Assembly: GCA_048594725.1 (NCBI GenBank)
Contig: JBMDXA010000024.1
Location: 40,223 to 104,222, forward strand
Source of the DNA: JAFDZV01 sp048594725
GTDB taxonomy: Bacteria; Bacteroidota; Ignavibacteria; OLB7
DNA: 64,000 nt
Direction of reading: 5' to 3'
Shown here one piece after another: positions 1-8,707 of the stretch. Position 1 is the stretch's first letter; each line of letters begins with the position of its first letter. A program made the position numbers and the translations under genes. The notes under the pieces were generated by a model that made no database searches, was not told the DNA's origin, and was given only the letters and a program-made list of their open reading frames with translations.

Positions 1-610
1 TGCGAACATGGCAGAAAGATGACACACCGGGAGTGCTCCGGATCATTCTTTGAAATGTCTTACCGTATATTGCTGGTGGTTTGATGCGCGCGCGCACCGA
101 ATATTGCCGGAATGGTTCTGAAAGTCGCCGAAGCTCCGTATATTCGTGGTGCCCACAACTCGCGTATCGCCGCAGACGAGGCATCTCGTCCCGGATTATC
201 ACCGGTCAGATCCGTATGCGGTCCTCATGTCATGATCGAGCCATGACCGGACCTGGAAGCATCGGGTTCGCCGGGATGATCTCCCCCCTCACATCGTCGT
301 ATGAATGCAGCCTGCTTCCCTCCTCTCTGCCGGCGGAGAAGCGGGCGGCTCGTGCGCATTGCCGGCTGCGACTTCTCTCCATATCTCCCTCGCTGGGAGG
401 GATTCCGTCGCATGCATTGTCCCGATAATCGGTCATTGCATGAGAGGTGGTTCCGGCATGCTCCGGTGTTCAAATGTATCCCCATGCAGGTAGGGTCTCC
501 GGTCGCCCCGGAGACGGAGTTCCATACTATCCGTACGAGGATCACACCGAGGGTGGCTTGTCCGGCGCATTCCCGTACCGACTCCGCAGACAAACTGGCA
601 TCAAGATGCT
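1..610. other. Left-edge stretch with no supported gene
   Basis: No frame here has a recognisable protein, and the open frames on both strands overlap one another with arginine/serine/proline-rich translations typical of chance frames in G+C-rich DNA. I see no tRNA, convincing terminator or promoter. It probably holds the 5' control region of the response regulator that starts at 611. Confidence 0.5.
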
Positions 611-1288
611 ATGAAAATTCTTGTCGTAGAAGATGACGCTACCATCGCGGAGATCATTCGTCGCGTGCTGACCCATGCCCATTACCTGGTGGATCTGGCG
701 TCCGATGGTCTCGCGGGGGAGGAAATGGCGCTTGTCAACCTGTACGATGTTATCATCCTGGATCTTCTGCTTCCCGGAAAAAACGGGAAGGATGTCTGTA
801 GAACCATTCGAGGAGAGGGGAGCGATACCCCTATTCTCATTCTCACGGGGCTCAGCTCCGTCCAGGACAAGGTGGATGGGCTGGATTCCGGTGCGGATGA
901 CTATCTGATAAAACCCTTTCATTTCGAGGAGCTGCTGGCGCGCGTCCGTTCGCTGGGGCGGCGCCGTTCGGAGCATAAGGCATCGGAGGTTCGTGTGGCG
1001 GACCTTGTGGTGGATATCGCGCGGCGTACCGTTATGCGCAATGGCATCACCATCAGCCTGTCGGCCAAGCGCTTCGCCCTGCTTGAATACTTTATCATGA
1101 ACAAGGATCGGGTGGTGACGCGGGAGATGATCGGTGAGCATATTTGGGATACCGATTTCGATCCCCGCTCCAATGTGATCGATTCGCTGGTGCGCCGCCT
1201 GCGCGAAGATATCGATGATGAAGCCCCCGTCCCGCTCATCCATACGGTGCGGGGAGTGGGGTACCGGTTCTCGGAGTCGTCGCTGTAG
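611..1288 (+). CDS. OmpR/PhoB-family response regulator
   Basis: A 225-residue two-component response regulator acting as a cytoplasmic DNA-binding transcription factor. The N-terminal receiver (about residues 1-120) starts MKILVVEDD with the acidic pair, has the phospho-acceptor Asp51 in VIILDLLLPGKNG, and the conserved Lys in DDYLIKPF. The C-terminal winged helix (about 128-223) has the family ending VRGVGYRF. No sensor kinase lies next to it: the next gene is convergent and encodes a hybrid protein without a kinase core. The target is unknown. A close relative with the same layout is encoded at 19889. A CGATT-rich intergenic repeat begins directly after its stop codon. Confidence 0.93.
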   Translation: MKILVVEDDATIAEIIRRVLTHAHYLVDLASDGLAGEEMALVNLYDVIILDLLLPGKNGKDVCRTIRGEGSDTPILILTGLSSVQDKVDGLDSGADDYLIKPFHFEELLARVRSLGRRRSEHKASEVRVADLVVDIARRTVMRNGITISLSAKRFALLEYFIMNKDRVVTREMIGEHIWDTDFDPRSNVIDSLVRRLREDIDDEAPVPLIHTVRGVGYRFSESSL

Positions 1289-1323
1289 GGAATTTTCGAT
1301 TTTCGATTGCCGATTTTCGATTG
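1289..1323 (+). repeat. CGATT-type intergenic repeat abutting a stop codon
   Basis: Right after the TAG of the response regulator come three copies of TTTCGATT in about 33 bases (TTTCGATTTTCGATTGCCG and then TTTTCGATTGG). Similar stretches directly follow the stop codons of the genes ending at 3699 (minus), 11758 (minus) and 49277 (plus), and another copy lies at 41934-41969. Read in one frame they translate to FSIFDCRFSI-like peptides, which turn up as spurious proteins in many environmental genomes. Confidence 0.7.
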
Positions 1324-1463
1324 GAGGAGCGGTTGGGGGAATCACCGGCTACCAGCCAGGCTCCAAAGACCAGGCACGATCATCTACGAACTCCGTTGTA
1401 CAACTCCAATCTCTTTTCCTGCCAAGAGCTACGCGATACGGGTCAGGTTCCAGGCGCTCCCAG

Positions 1464-3305
1464 CTACCCTCTCTCCTTCTCCAGCCGTTTTCCCTCCAGC
1501 TGAAACTCCGCCACGATAGCGGTCAGCAGGTCATCGACCAGTTCCAGGGCGCATGCATGGCCGGCGCGTTCCAGCTCGGCGAACAGTTCCGAGAGCCGTA
1601 CCGCGCCGAAGATCCTGCTGCTGGACTTCAGCGAATGGGCTATTCGCGCCAGTTCCGTGGTGTTCCGCTCGGCATATTTCCGGCGCAGATAGACTATCGA
1701 TTCGGCGGTATTGCCCAGATACTGATCGATCAGCTCCCCCAGCGCGGCCGGATCATCGGCGCCGAGCGTAGTGCGGAGCGATTCCAGATAGCTCGCCGGT
1801 GCCCGCTTTTCCTCATCCGGCCTGCCTGCCGGCTGCCGGCCTGGCGGCTGCTCCCCGGCATCCGGCCTGGAGCCATGCCGGAGCGCCTGCTTCAGCTCCT
1901 CCCGGCTGACCGGTTTGGTGAGATATCCATCCATCCCCGATTCCAGGCAGAACGTCCTGTAGCCCTCCATGGCGTTGGCGGTCATCGCTATGATGCGGGG
2001 CTGGCGGTCGTGCGGGAACTCTCTGCGGATGCGGGCGGTGGCGGCCAGGCCGTCCATCTCCGGCATCTCCACATCCATCAGAATCACATCGTAGCGCTTC
2101 CGCCAGAGCGCGGCCAGCACCTCGTGCCCGTTGCCGGCCACGTCGGGATGATAGCCGAGCTTCTCCAGCATCACCACCGTTACCCGCTGGTTGACGGGCG
2201 TATCCTCTGCGATCAGGATGTTCAATGAGGGCTGTTCGTGCATGGTAGTCTCCGGTTCGGGGTGGGCAAGCAGAGCCAGGAGCCTGCCGGCGAGCGTTGA
2301 TGGTTCTATAGGTTCCTCCAGAATGCCGACCGGCCCGATCTCCGAAAGTTCCGTGCGCGCGATGGTGCCGCCGGAGGAGAGCCGTAGCAGTATGGGAAGG
2401 CCACCCGCATTGCCGCTGCCGGTGGCAAGCGCCCGCAGGCGCCGCAGATCCGTTCCCGGCAAACCGCCATCGATGATCGAAGCGTCGAATCGGACCCCCT
2501 GAGCCAGAAGCTCCAGGGCGATATCGGCGGAAGGAACGGTTACCGTCACCATGCCGAGATGTTGCAACTGCCGGAGCAGCGGGAGGCTTTCGGGGCCGTT
2601 TTCATCCACCAGCAGGAGCCGTCTTCCTCTCAGTATCGCTGCCGCCGTCCCCTCGGTCCCCTGGCTGGTGCCAGCCTCCAGCAGCTTCAGAATGGTGCAT
2701 CCTCCCGTATGAAGCTGCTCGGCGTAGCGCCATTGCGCCGGGGCCAGGGCGGTTTCCAGCAGCAGCCTGCTGGCCTGTACAAGCGCCTCTGCCTGCTCGG
2801 CGATCTGCTGCCGGAGCATCGCCGGAACGTTCTCATCGCTCCTCTCCTCTGTCAATTCCTGGCGCGGGTTCCGGGCGGGATCTTCCCCAGGAAAATTCTC
2901 TTTTTCCTCCGCTCTCGCTGCCGGCTCCGGCGATCCGGGCTCGTCCGGTTCCATCATCGGCGATCCGGCCGTTTCATGCACCATAGAGATCACCGAGATG
3001 GTGCGTCCGGTCCGGTCGGTAAGGGGATAGCTGATCCAGGCGCAGGCGCGGTCCCCTTCGGTCCGGGTCCGTACTCTACGGAACGAGCCATCCCTCGCTG
3101 TTCCCCCGGCGATCATCCGCTCCAGCGCCAGACGGAGCGCCGCGCCATCCGGCGCCACCAGAAACGGGGCCTCCTCCGGCCGCAATCCTATCACCTCGCG
3201 CGCATTCCAGCCGAAGAGCTGCTCCGCCCTTCTCGACCAGCGCGAAAGGCGCAGCTCAGCATCCCATTCCAGGATGGCCGGAGATACATGTTCGAGATGG
3301 AGCAT
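1464..3305 (-). CDS. PAS / double receiver / HPt hybrid signalling protein lacking a kinase core
   Basis: A 613-residue cytoplasmic signalling protein. In order: a PAS-like domain (about 5-110, with LFGWNAREVIGL), an acidic linker, a degenerate remnant resembling the end of a HisKA dimerisation helix (about 165-212), a receiver (about 228-345, Asp279 in SIIDGGLPG), a well-conserved second receiver (about 361-476, Asp411 in VILMDVEMPEMDG, Lys464), and an HPt domain (about 505-605, His557 in IAHSLKSSSRIFG). The usual phospho-acceptor His of HisKA and the whole ATP-binding HATPase domain are missing: only about 15 residues separate the HisKA remnant from receiver 1. It therefore cannot autophosphorylate and probably relays phosphate from another kinase. 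It has no transmembrane segment and converges on the response regulator at 611-1288. Confidence 0.82.
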   Translation of the reverse strand: MLHLEHVSPAILEWDAELRLSRWSRRAEQLFGWNAREVIGLRPEEAPFLVAPDGAALRLALERMIAGGTARDGSFRRVRTRTEGDRACAWISYPLTDRTGRTISVISMVHETAGSPMMEPDEPGSPEPAARAEEKENFPGEDPARNPRQELTEERSDENVPAMLRQQIAEQAEALVQASRLLLETALAPAQWRYAEQLHTGGCTILKLLEAGTSQGTEGTAAAILRGRRLLLVDENGPESLPLLRQLQHLGMVTVTVPSADIALELLAQGVRFDASIIDGGLPGTDLRRLRALATGSGNAGGLPILLRLSSGGTIARTELSEIGPVGILEEPIEPSTLAGRLLALLAHPEPETTMHEQPSLNILIAEDTPVNQRVTVVMLEKLGYHPDVAGNGHEVLAALWRKRYDVILMDVEMPEMDGLAATARIRREFPHDRQPRIIAMTANAMEGYRTFCLESGMDGYLTKPVSREELKQALRHGSRPDAGEQPPGRQPAGRPDEEKRAPASYLESLRTTLGADDPAALGELIDQYLGNTAESIVYLRRKYAERNTTELARIAHSLKSSSRIFGAVRLSELFAELERAGHACALELVDDLLTAIVAEFQLEGKRLEKERG

Positions 3306-3698
3306 CAGTGGGCGATTCGGTTGAACGGGATGGATGCGGACCGGGCCGGCGGAGGAGCTGCCGGATGCGCTACGGTACGGGCCGGTAGTATACGCACGGA
3401 GTCCGCTGGCGGATATGCCGGAACATGACGCCGCACAAGACGGCGGGCGAAATTCGATGAGGTCTGGTGGGATGATGCCATGGACCTGGGTACCCGGATA
3501 CGAGACCTTTCGGCCGGAAACTTACGATTTTCGAACGACGATTCCCGATGTTCGATCGGCTCTCCGTGCATGAAAAAAAGGGACACTGACGATCGTAGAT
3601 CCGGTCGCCCCTGCCCCCTACTGCGGTATCGTCGCCGCTGCAAACTCTCCCCCGTACATCGACAATCGTAAATCGTCAATGGGCTCAATCGAAAATCC
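3306..3698. other. Intergenic stretch with CGATT repeats
   Basis: This gap separates two minus-strand genes. It contains CGATT-like repeats near 3524-3556 and 3652-3698; the second begins directly after the TAG of the gene ending at 3699, when read on the minus strand. A 127-codon minus-strand frame spans the gap, but its translation is made from the repeats and has no family signature, so I do not call it a gene. Confidence 0.6.
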
Positions 3699-5069
3699 CT
3701 AGAACACGAACACCCCCGATACCACCGGCACCAGCGGTATCGCCGGCGATTTGGTATCGCCGGTGGTGATCCCCACGTAGCCCACGCCGAGATCGAAGGC
3801 GTAGTTGTCGGAGAAATAGCGCACCGTTCCGATGATCGGCACGATCCCGAGCTTCTGCATCATGATGATCTCTCCGGCCACCTTCCAGTTCCGGGCGAAA
3901 CGGGTATCCCCGCCTATCGCCAGCAAGGCGGCGTTGTCGTTGAACTCCACGTTGTTCTTGCTGTGGTGCTTGAACGCATACGCCAGCGTGGCCGAAAGGC
4001 GGCTGTCGTCATCGCCATAGCTGAGGGCCAGATACGGCGCATGCACGTTGATGGTGGAGCGTACCGTATCCACCGCAATCTCGCTCTCCTTGTCGTAGAA
4101 ACTCCTTCCCCACTGATATCCGGCGGCGGCGTTGAACTGGTCGCCGAGCGGCAGGCCGATCTTCAGGCCGATAGAATATGCCCCGAAGATCTCCCCCCGC
4201 ATCCCTCCCCAGTCGTCCGGGGTCGGCAGCGCGCCGCCGGCGATCACCATCAGATGATCGTCCAGCGAGTAGCCCGCGGTAAGGCCCAGCAGATCGTAGA
4301 CCCCCACATAGAGGGTTCCCCGCTTCGGGACGATGGCATTGGGCACCACCACGCTCCGGAAGGTGGTGGGATCGGTGACGGGGGGCTCATCGACCGCCGA
4401 ATCGACCCGTTTGGGGATCACCCGCACATAGCCCGTATCGGCCACCGGATAGGTGGTAAGCCCGCCGGAGGGGTAGCGGCGGCGCATCCAGGTTACCACC
4501 GGGAATTTGTAGATGCCGGGGGATTCGGCACGGAAGCAGACGTTGTAGGTATACAGATCGGGGGAGTCTATCCTGGCCGGGAGCCTCCCCGGCACATTGA
4601 TCTTCGCCCTCGGATCGGCGATCGTGATGGAGTCCAGATAGAGCCGTTCCAGCCCGGTGGAGCGGATGTGGAAATCGCGGCAGACGGTCTTGCCCACCTC
4701 CACGGTATTGAACCGGTTCTGATCCACCGTCCAGACCGTGTTCTGGGTGATGGTGCGGACGTAGCGGCGGTTGCGGCAATCGACGATGGTAAGCTCCAGT
4801 GCCGCCTGCTCGCTTGCGCTGTGCAGGGTCACGTAGAGCTGATGTTCCTCGTTGCAGGAGACAACGCCGGCCCCCTCCACGGAGATATTCGGCGTATGGG
4901 CGGCACGGATCTCCCGTATCCCCCCCGGTATGCGGATGGTCACCACGTTCTCCCCGGCGTACAGTTCCGGAGGGTAGACCATATCCCTCTCCTGCGCCTG
5001 CAGCGGGTGAACGGACCCCAGCAGCAGGAGCCCAAGCAGCATCAAGACGGTAGCTGTCGATCGCATCAT
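3699..5069 (-). CDS. Exported protein with a probable outer-membrane barrel domain
   Basis: A 456-residue protein with a signal peptide (MMRSTATVLMLLGLLLLG, ending near LQAQE). The N-terminal half (about 25-225) is beta-rich with Cys pairs, among them VVSCNEEH and VDCRNRR, and could be an Ig-like or CARDB-like exported domain. The C-terminal half (about 245-456) has alternating hydrophobic and aromatic strands and ends in the hydrophobic residues VSGVFVF, as outer-membrane barrels do. I do not recognise a named family; a surface or outer-membrane role is inferred. It is a single gene flanked by CGATT repeats at its 3' end and by divergent spacing from the vWA gene at 5302. Confidence 0.75.
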   Translation of the reverse strand: MMRSTATVLMLLGLLLLGSVHPLQAQERDMVYPPELYAGENVVTIRIPGGIREIRAAHTPNISVEGAGVVSCNEEHQLYVTLHSASEQAALELTIVDCRNRRYVRTITQNTVWTVDQNRFNTVEVGKTVCRDFHIRSTGLERLYLDSITIADPRAKINVPGRLPARIDSPDLYTYNVCFRAESPGIYKFPVVTWMRRRYPSGGLTTYPVADTGYVRVIPKRVDSAVDEPPVTDPTTFRSVVVPNAIVPKRGTLYVGVYDLLGLTAGYSLDDHLMVIAGGALPTPDDWGGMRGEIFGAYSIGLKIGLPLGDQFNAAAGYQWGRSFYDKESEIAVDTVRSTINVHAPYLALSYGDDDSRLSATLAYAFKHHSKNNVEFNDNAALLAIGGDTRFARNWKVAGEIIMMQKLGIVPIIGTVRYFSDNYAFDLGVGYVGITTGDTKSPAIPLVPVVSGVFVF

Positions 5070-5301
5070 ACGTTCTCTACAAAAACTTCGGTTCTGAATG
5101 CGCGGAAATCAGGGTTCGTAAAAGTAGTGCAGCAGGTTCCGCCCCGCCAAACTTTTCCGCAATGTGCGTTACAAAGCCGTGCATGGCTCGTCAGCTTGAT
5201 AGCCCGCCGGAACAACCGGGGCGGGGGACGCCAGGCTTGCGATAACCGGTAACGATCCGGCGCTCCATGTGGTTTAACTGCGTTGATGATGAAAAGGTGA
5301 T

Positions 5302-6954
5302 ATGATGATGACGATCTATCGTTTTCGGGCTCTGGCGTCCTTCGCCCTGCTGGCGGCGGCTCTTACCCTGCCTGCGTTTGCACAGGGGGAACGCCCCATG
5401 GATACCACGCGCAAGGAGATGCGCCAGGGGAGCGGAAGCCTGGGGCTGGACAATGCTCTGGCGCCCGCGCCTCCTCCCCCTTCGTTTCAGGGGAGGGGAA
5501 ATCCGGCCGCGTTCGGGGGCGGGGGGATGAAGATGAATGCGGCTTCCCCCACGCTCGGCGCTACCGTTGGCGGAGCCCAGGATATCGGCTATGCCCGCAC
5601 GCTGATAAAGTCGGGCAAGGTGCCCCGGTTCATCGATTTCTCCCCGGAGGGGCTCTACAGCGAGCATGATATCCCAACCCCCTCCTCCTCGTGCGACCAG
5701 AAGCTCTGCCTCTCGCTCGGCTACGGTTATGCTCCCACCGCCGACGATCGCTCCAATGCGCTGTTCGTGCATCTGGGGATGAACTCCAACATCACGGCCG
5801 CCACGTTCCGCCGCCCGGCGCTCCAGCTTGCGGTGGTGATCGACAGGAGCGGTTCGATGGAGCATACGAGTCTGGATGCGGTAAAAACCGCCCTGGGTTC
5901 GCTTCTGCGGCAGCTCACCCCGGAGGATGAGCTGATGGTGGTGCAGTTCAACGACGAGGCCGGGATACTGCTGGCGCCCACCCGTATCACCGACCCGTCG
6001 GCGATCATGGCCCGGATCGATTCGATGACCGCCGATGGCGGCACCAATATCGATGCGGGGCTCACGATGGGATTCTCGGGGCTCTCGGCCCTCCCCCTCC
6101 GCCCGGGCGTATTGCGGCGTGTGATGCTCTTCACCGATGCGGTGCCCAATACCGGCCGCACCGATTCGGCCGGGTTCCGGGAACTGACCGCACGGTATGC
6201 GGCCGAGGGGATCGGCCTTACCGCATTCGGGGTCGGCGTGGACTTCGGGCAGGAGCTCGCCTATCATATCTCCAATCTTCGCGGCGGCAACTTCTTCTAC
6301 CTGGAGTCGCCGGAGAAGATCGCAAAGGTGTTCGATACCGAGTTCGATTATCTGGTGACCCCTCTGGTCTACGATCTCGACATCCGGATCGCCACCCCGG
6401 CCGGTCTGAAGCTGAAGGCCGTCTACGGCCTGCCGGGCTGGAAGCCGGGGAGCCGCGATGCCGAGCTTCATATCCCCACGGTATTTCTCTCCTCCAATCG
6501 CGGGGCCATCATCCTTCGCTACGAGGCCGATGGAAGCCAGCCGCTGGTGCTCCGGCCCGATGACGAGCTGGCCTCCGGAACGCTCAGCTTCACCGATACC
6601 GATGGAAGCGCGCATACCACCCGCACGGTGCTGCGCCATGAAAGCCGCAAGAAGCTCTCTCCCGGCACGCAGTTCTACACGCACGACGGCATGCGGATGG
6701 CGGTGGCGCTTACCAATATCTATTTCGGCCTGCGCGATGGCTGCATCCTGCTGAGCGAAGGAAAACAGAAGGAGGCGATCGATGTGGTCTCCAGAGCCAG
6801 ATCGGTGGCGCTGCTGGAAAACCTGGCGCTGAACGATGAGGGACTGGCCGCCGAGATCCGGCTGCTGGACCGCCTGGCGAAGAATATGGAAGAAGGGGGA
6901 GCCGGACGCTCCGCCTCTGGTACAACGGAAGATAGAGAACGACGTGTACGCTAG
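5302..6954 (+). CDS. Exported von Willebrand factor A-domain protein
   Basis: A 550-residue protein with a signal peptide (about 1-28, ending AFAQG). A Pro/Gly-rich segment (50-90) precedes a vWA domain starting at about residue 172. The metal-dependent adhesion site is intact: D181-x-S183-x-S185 in VVIDRSGSM, a Thr in ADGGTNIDAG, and an Asp in LFTDAVPN. About 200 residues follow the vWA fold, as in the YfbK and inter-alpha-trypsin inhibitor-like groups. AAAGGTGA lies just before the first of three ATG codons. The next gene starts inside its last codons, so translation is probably coupled. Likely a periplasmic or surface protein that binds a protein partner; the partner is unknown. Confidence 0.9.
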   Translation: MMMTIYRFRALASFALLAAALTLPAFAQGERPMDTTRKEMRQGSGSLGLDNALAPAPPPPSFQGRGNPAAFGGGGMKMNAASPTLGATVGGAQDIGYARTLIKSGKVPRFIDFSPEGLYSEHDIPTPSSSCDQKLCLSLGYGYAPTADDRSNALFVHLGMNSNITAATFRRPALQLAVVIDRSGSMEHTSLDAVKTALGSLLRQLTPEDELMVVQFNDEAGILLAPTRITDPSAIMARIDSMTADGGTNIDAGLTMGFSGLSALPLRPGVLRRVMLFTDAVPNTGRTDSAGFRELTARYAAEGIGLTAFGVGVDFGQELAYHISNLRGGNFFYLESPEKIAKVFDTEFDYLVTPLVYDLDIRIATPAGLKLKAVYGLPGWKPGSRDAELHIPTVFLSSNRGAIILRYEADGSQPLVLRPDDELASGTLSFTDTDGSAHTTRTVLRHESRKKLSPGTQFYTHDGMRMAVALTNIYFGLRDGCILLSEGKQKEAIDVVSRARSVALLENLALNDEGLAAEIRLLDRLAKNMEEGGAGRSASGTTEDRERRVR

Positions 6955-7447
6955 TAATTACGATACAAGGCCGGCGCGCCCCTGGGTGCTCCCGATCCTC
7001 CTTGCCGGGCTGCTGCTTGCCGGCTGCGACAGCAACGAGACCATCAGCGAGCCTCCCCGTACCCTGGGGGATATCACGCTGGTCAACAGCGGTACCCTGC
7101 TGCTGAGTTGCAAGGAGTATTGCGCATCGGAGCTGTCGATAGGCCCGGAGGATGCCATCGCGACCTTCTCCGGTCCCGACTCCCTTCTGTTCCCTCCGCA
7201 GCTCCGCCGCAGCTCCATCTCCGCCGCCGAGTGGAACGATCTGGTAGCCGCCGTGGATCTGGATGCGTTCATGGCGCTGGATTCCATTCTCGGGGATGTG
7301 GGGGTCTCGTCGAACGGATTCGAGTGGGTGGAACTGGAGGCCAGGGGGGAACGCAAGCGGGTGACGTTCAGTCTGGGCGATAGCGTCCCCCCCATCATGC
7401 CGCTGTTGCAGAAGGTGCGCGCCATCAGAGGGCGCATCAGAATCTGA
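6944..7447 (+). CDS. Lipoprotein, first of three tandem paralogues (DUF6438-like)
   Basis: I place the start at GTG 6944, which overlaps the end of the vWA gene by 11 bases. This gives a 167-residue protein whose signal sequence ends in a lipobox (LLLAGC). An upstream ATG at 6836 only adds residues antisense-like in composition. The body aligns by eye with the next two genes (a Cys-x-x-Tyr-Cys segment, a W-N-D-L segment, a central LDSIL segment and an EWVELE strand). Unlike its paralogues it has lost the CPDC motif and the second Cys pair. Function unknown; the layout resembles DUF6438 lipoproteins of Bacteroidota. Confidence 0.75.
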   Translation: MYASNYDTRPARPWVLPILLAGLLLAGCDSNETISEPPRTLGDITLVNSGTLLLSCKEYCASELSIGPEDAIATFSGPDSLLFPPQLRRSSISAAEWNDLVAAVDLDAFMALDSILGDVGVSSNGFEWVELEARGERKRVTFSLGDSVPPIMPLLQKVRAIRGRIRI

Positions 7448-7523
7448 AGCTCTCGCGGCTACCAGTGAGATCAGAGCAACCGCGGATCGTCCTCTCTTCG
7501 CGATTCTTTTACAAGGAAATGCC

Positions 7524-7979
7524 ATGAAACTCCCCCTGATGCCGGCCGCTCTGGCCCTGCTCCTTCTCTGCTCCTGCAATAGCATGGGGCCGGTCTCCAA
7601 GGCCGATACGGTGATCCGCAGCGGAACATTCTTCGGGATGTGCCACGGGTACTGCATCAAGGATGTTACTATCACCTCCGGATCGGCGGTGTTCGTGGAG
7701 CGGGGAGGACGCGATACGGTCCAGTTCCCCACCAGATCCAGGACCGTTGCGATCACGGCCGCGGAGTGGAACGCTCTTACCGCTGCGCTGGCGGCGGATT
7801 CGCTGGCGAAGCTGGACAGCGTGATCGGCTGTCCCGACTGCGCCGATGGGGGCGGGGAGTGGATCGAGGTGGAAACCGATGGGAAGCGCCGGAAGGTGAC
7901 GTTCGAGCATGGGGCAGCCATCCCCTCCATCGCCCCGCTGCTGGAGAAGGTGCGCGCCATCAGAGAGAGGAAGGGATAG
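7524..7979 (+). CDS. Lipoprotein, second tandem paralogue (DUF6438-like)
   Basis: A 151-residue lipoprotein: short signal MKLPLMPAALALLLLCSC with the lipid-acceptor Cys at about 18. Conserved blocks shared with the third copy are GTFFGMCHGYC, a Trp-containing EWNAL helix, LDSVIGCPDC, DGGGEWIEVE and KVTFEHGA. The four Cys outside the lipobox form two pairs (C-x3-C and C-x2-C) that could be disulphides or a metal site. A-rich AAGGAAATGCC precedes the ATG. It lies 76 bases after the first copy, with the same orientation. Confidence 0.85.
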   Translation: MKLPLMPAALALLLLCSCNSMGPVSKADTVIRSGTFFGMCHGYCIKDVTITSGSAVFVERGGRDTVQFPTRSRTVAITAAEWNALTAALAADSLAKLDSVIGCPDCADGGGEWIEVETDGKRRKVTFEHGAAIPSIAPLLEKVRAIRERKG

Positions 7980-8069
7980 GGATGCCGCAGGAGGATGGGG
8001 GGTAACTTTTTTGCCTCCCGGGCATAGGTTACACGATACATTCCTTTCAATGCAACCAGGACGGAGCAT

Positions 8070-8534
8070 ATGACACGTCTCTCGATTGTAGCGGTTGTGG
8101 CCTGTTGCGCTCTCGGCTCATGCGATAGCGGAAGTGTGGAAGCGGTGCCGGAGCAGACCCCGGTTTCCATCAAGATCGGAACGTTCTTTGGCGAGTGCGT
8201 GGGCTATTGTTACAGCGAGACCACGATCAATCCCACCACTGCCACCTATGTGGAATGGGCCGATGATCCCCGGAAATTTCCGGAGCGTTCCAGAACCGTG
8301 GCGGTTACGCAGGAGGAATGGGGCGATCTGGTGGAGTCGGTTTCCATGTCCAGGCTGGTAGCGCTTGACAGCGTGATCGGCTGCCCGGATTGCAACGACG
8401 GCGGGGGGGAGTGGGTGGAGGTACGAAGCCCCGGGAAGGTGAAACGGGTGGTGTTCGAGCACGGCGCCACGGTGGAATCGATACAGGATCTTCTGAGCCG
8501 TGCCCGTGCGCTCAGAACCAGGGTGAAGCTGTAG
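8070..8534 (+). CDS. Lipoprotein, third tandem paralogue (DUF6438-like)
   Basis: A 154-residue lipoprotein with signal MTRLSIVAVVACCALGSC. It carries GTFFGECVGYC, LDSVIGCPDC, DGGGEWVEV and VVFEHGA at the same relative places as its neighbour, so these two are the closer pair. The start is supported by GGACGGAGCAT just before the ATG. With the two preceding genes it forms a local expansion behind the vWA gene, which suggests an envelope complex or a set of binding proteins with different ligands. Function unknown. Confidence 0.85.
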   Translation: MTRLSIVAVVACCALGSCDSGSVEAVPEQTPVSIKIGTFFGECVGYCYSETTINPTTATYVEWADDPRKFPERSRTVAVTQEEWGDLVESVSMSRLVALDSVIGCPDCNDGGGEWVEVRSPGKVKRVVFEHGATVESIQDLLSRARALRTRVKL

Positions 8535-8707
8535 GGGTTCCGACGAAGAAATGTGCCGGTACCGCTCGCGACTCATTCCAGAACGCGTCCGAGGCGCTGG
8601 AAGATCGCGGGCGGCCCCGGTTATCTACTCGCACTGCATCATGCCGCCGCACGCTCTGTTATAAGCAAACATCCGCCGCGGCCACGCACCTATCCCATCA
8701 CCCCTGG

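Noticed and set aside
3305..3688. 127-codon minus-strand frame
   Set aside because: Built from CGATT repeats and random sequence, no homology cue, overlaps the start region of its neighbour.
5191..6684. Minus-strand open frame (497 codons) opposite the vWA gene
   Set aside because: Antisense shadow, His/Arg/Gly-rich, no motif; the plus-strand MIDAS site and signal peptide decide.
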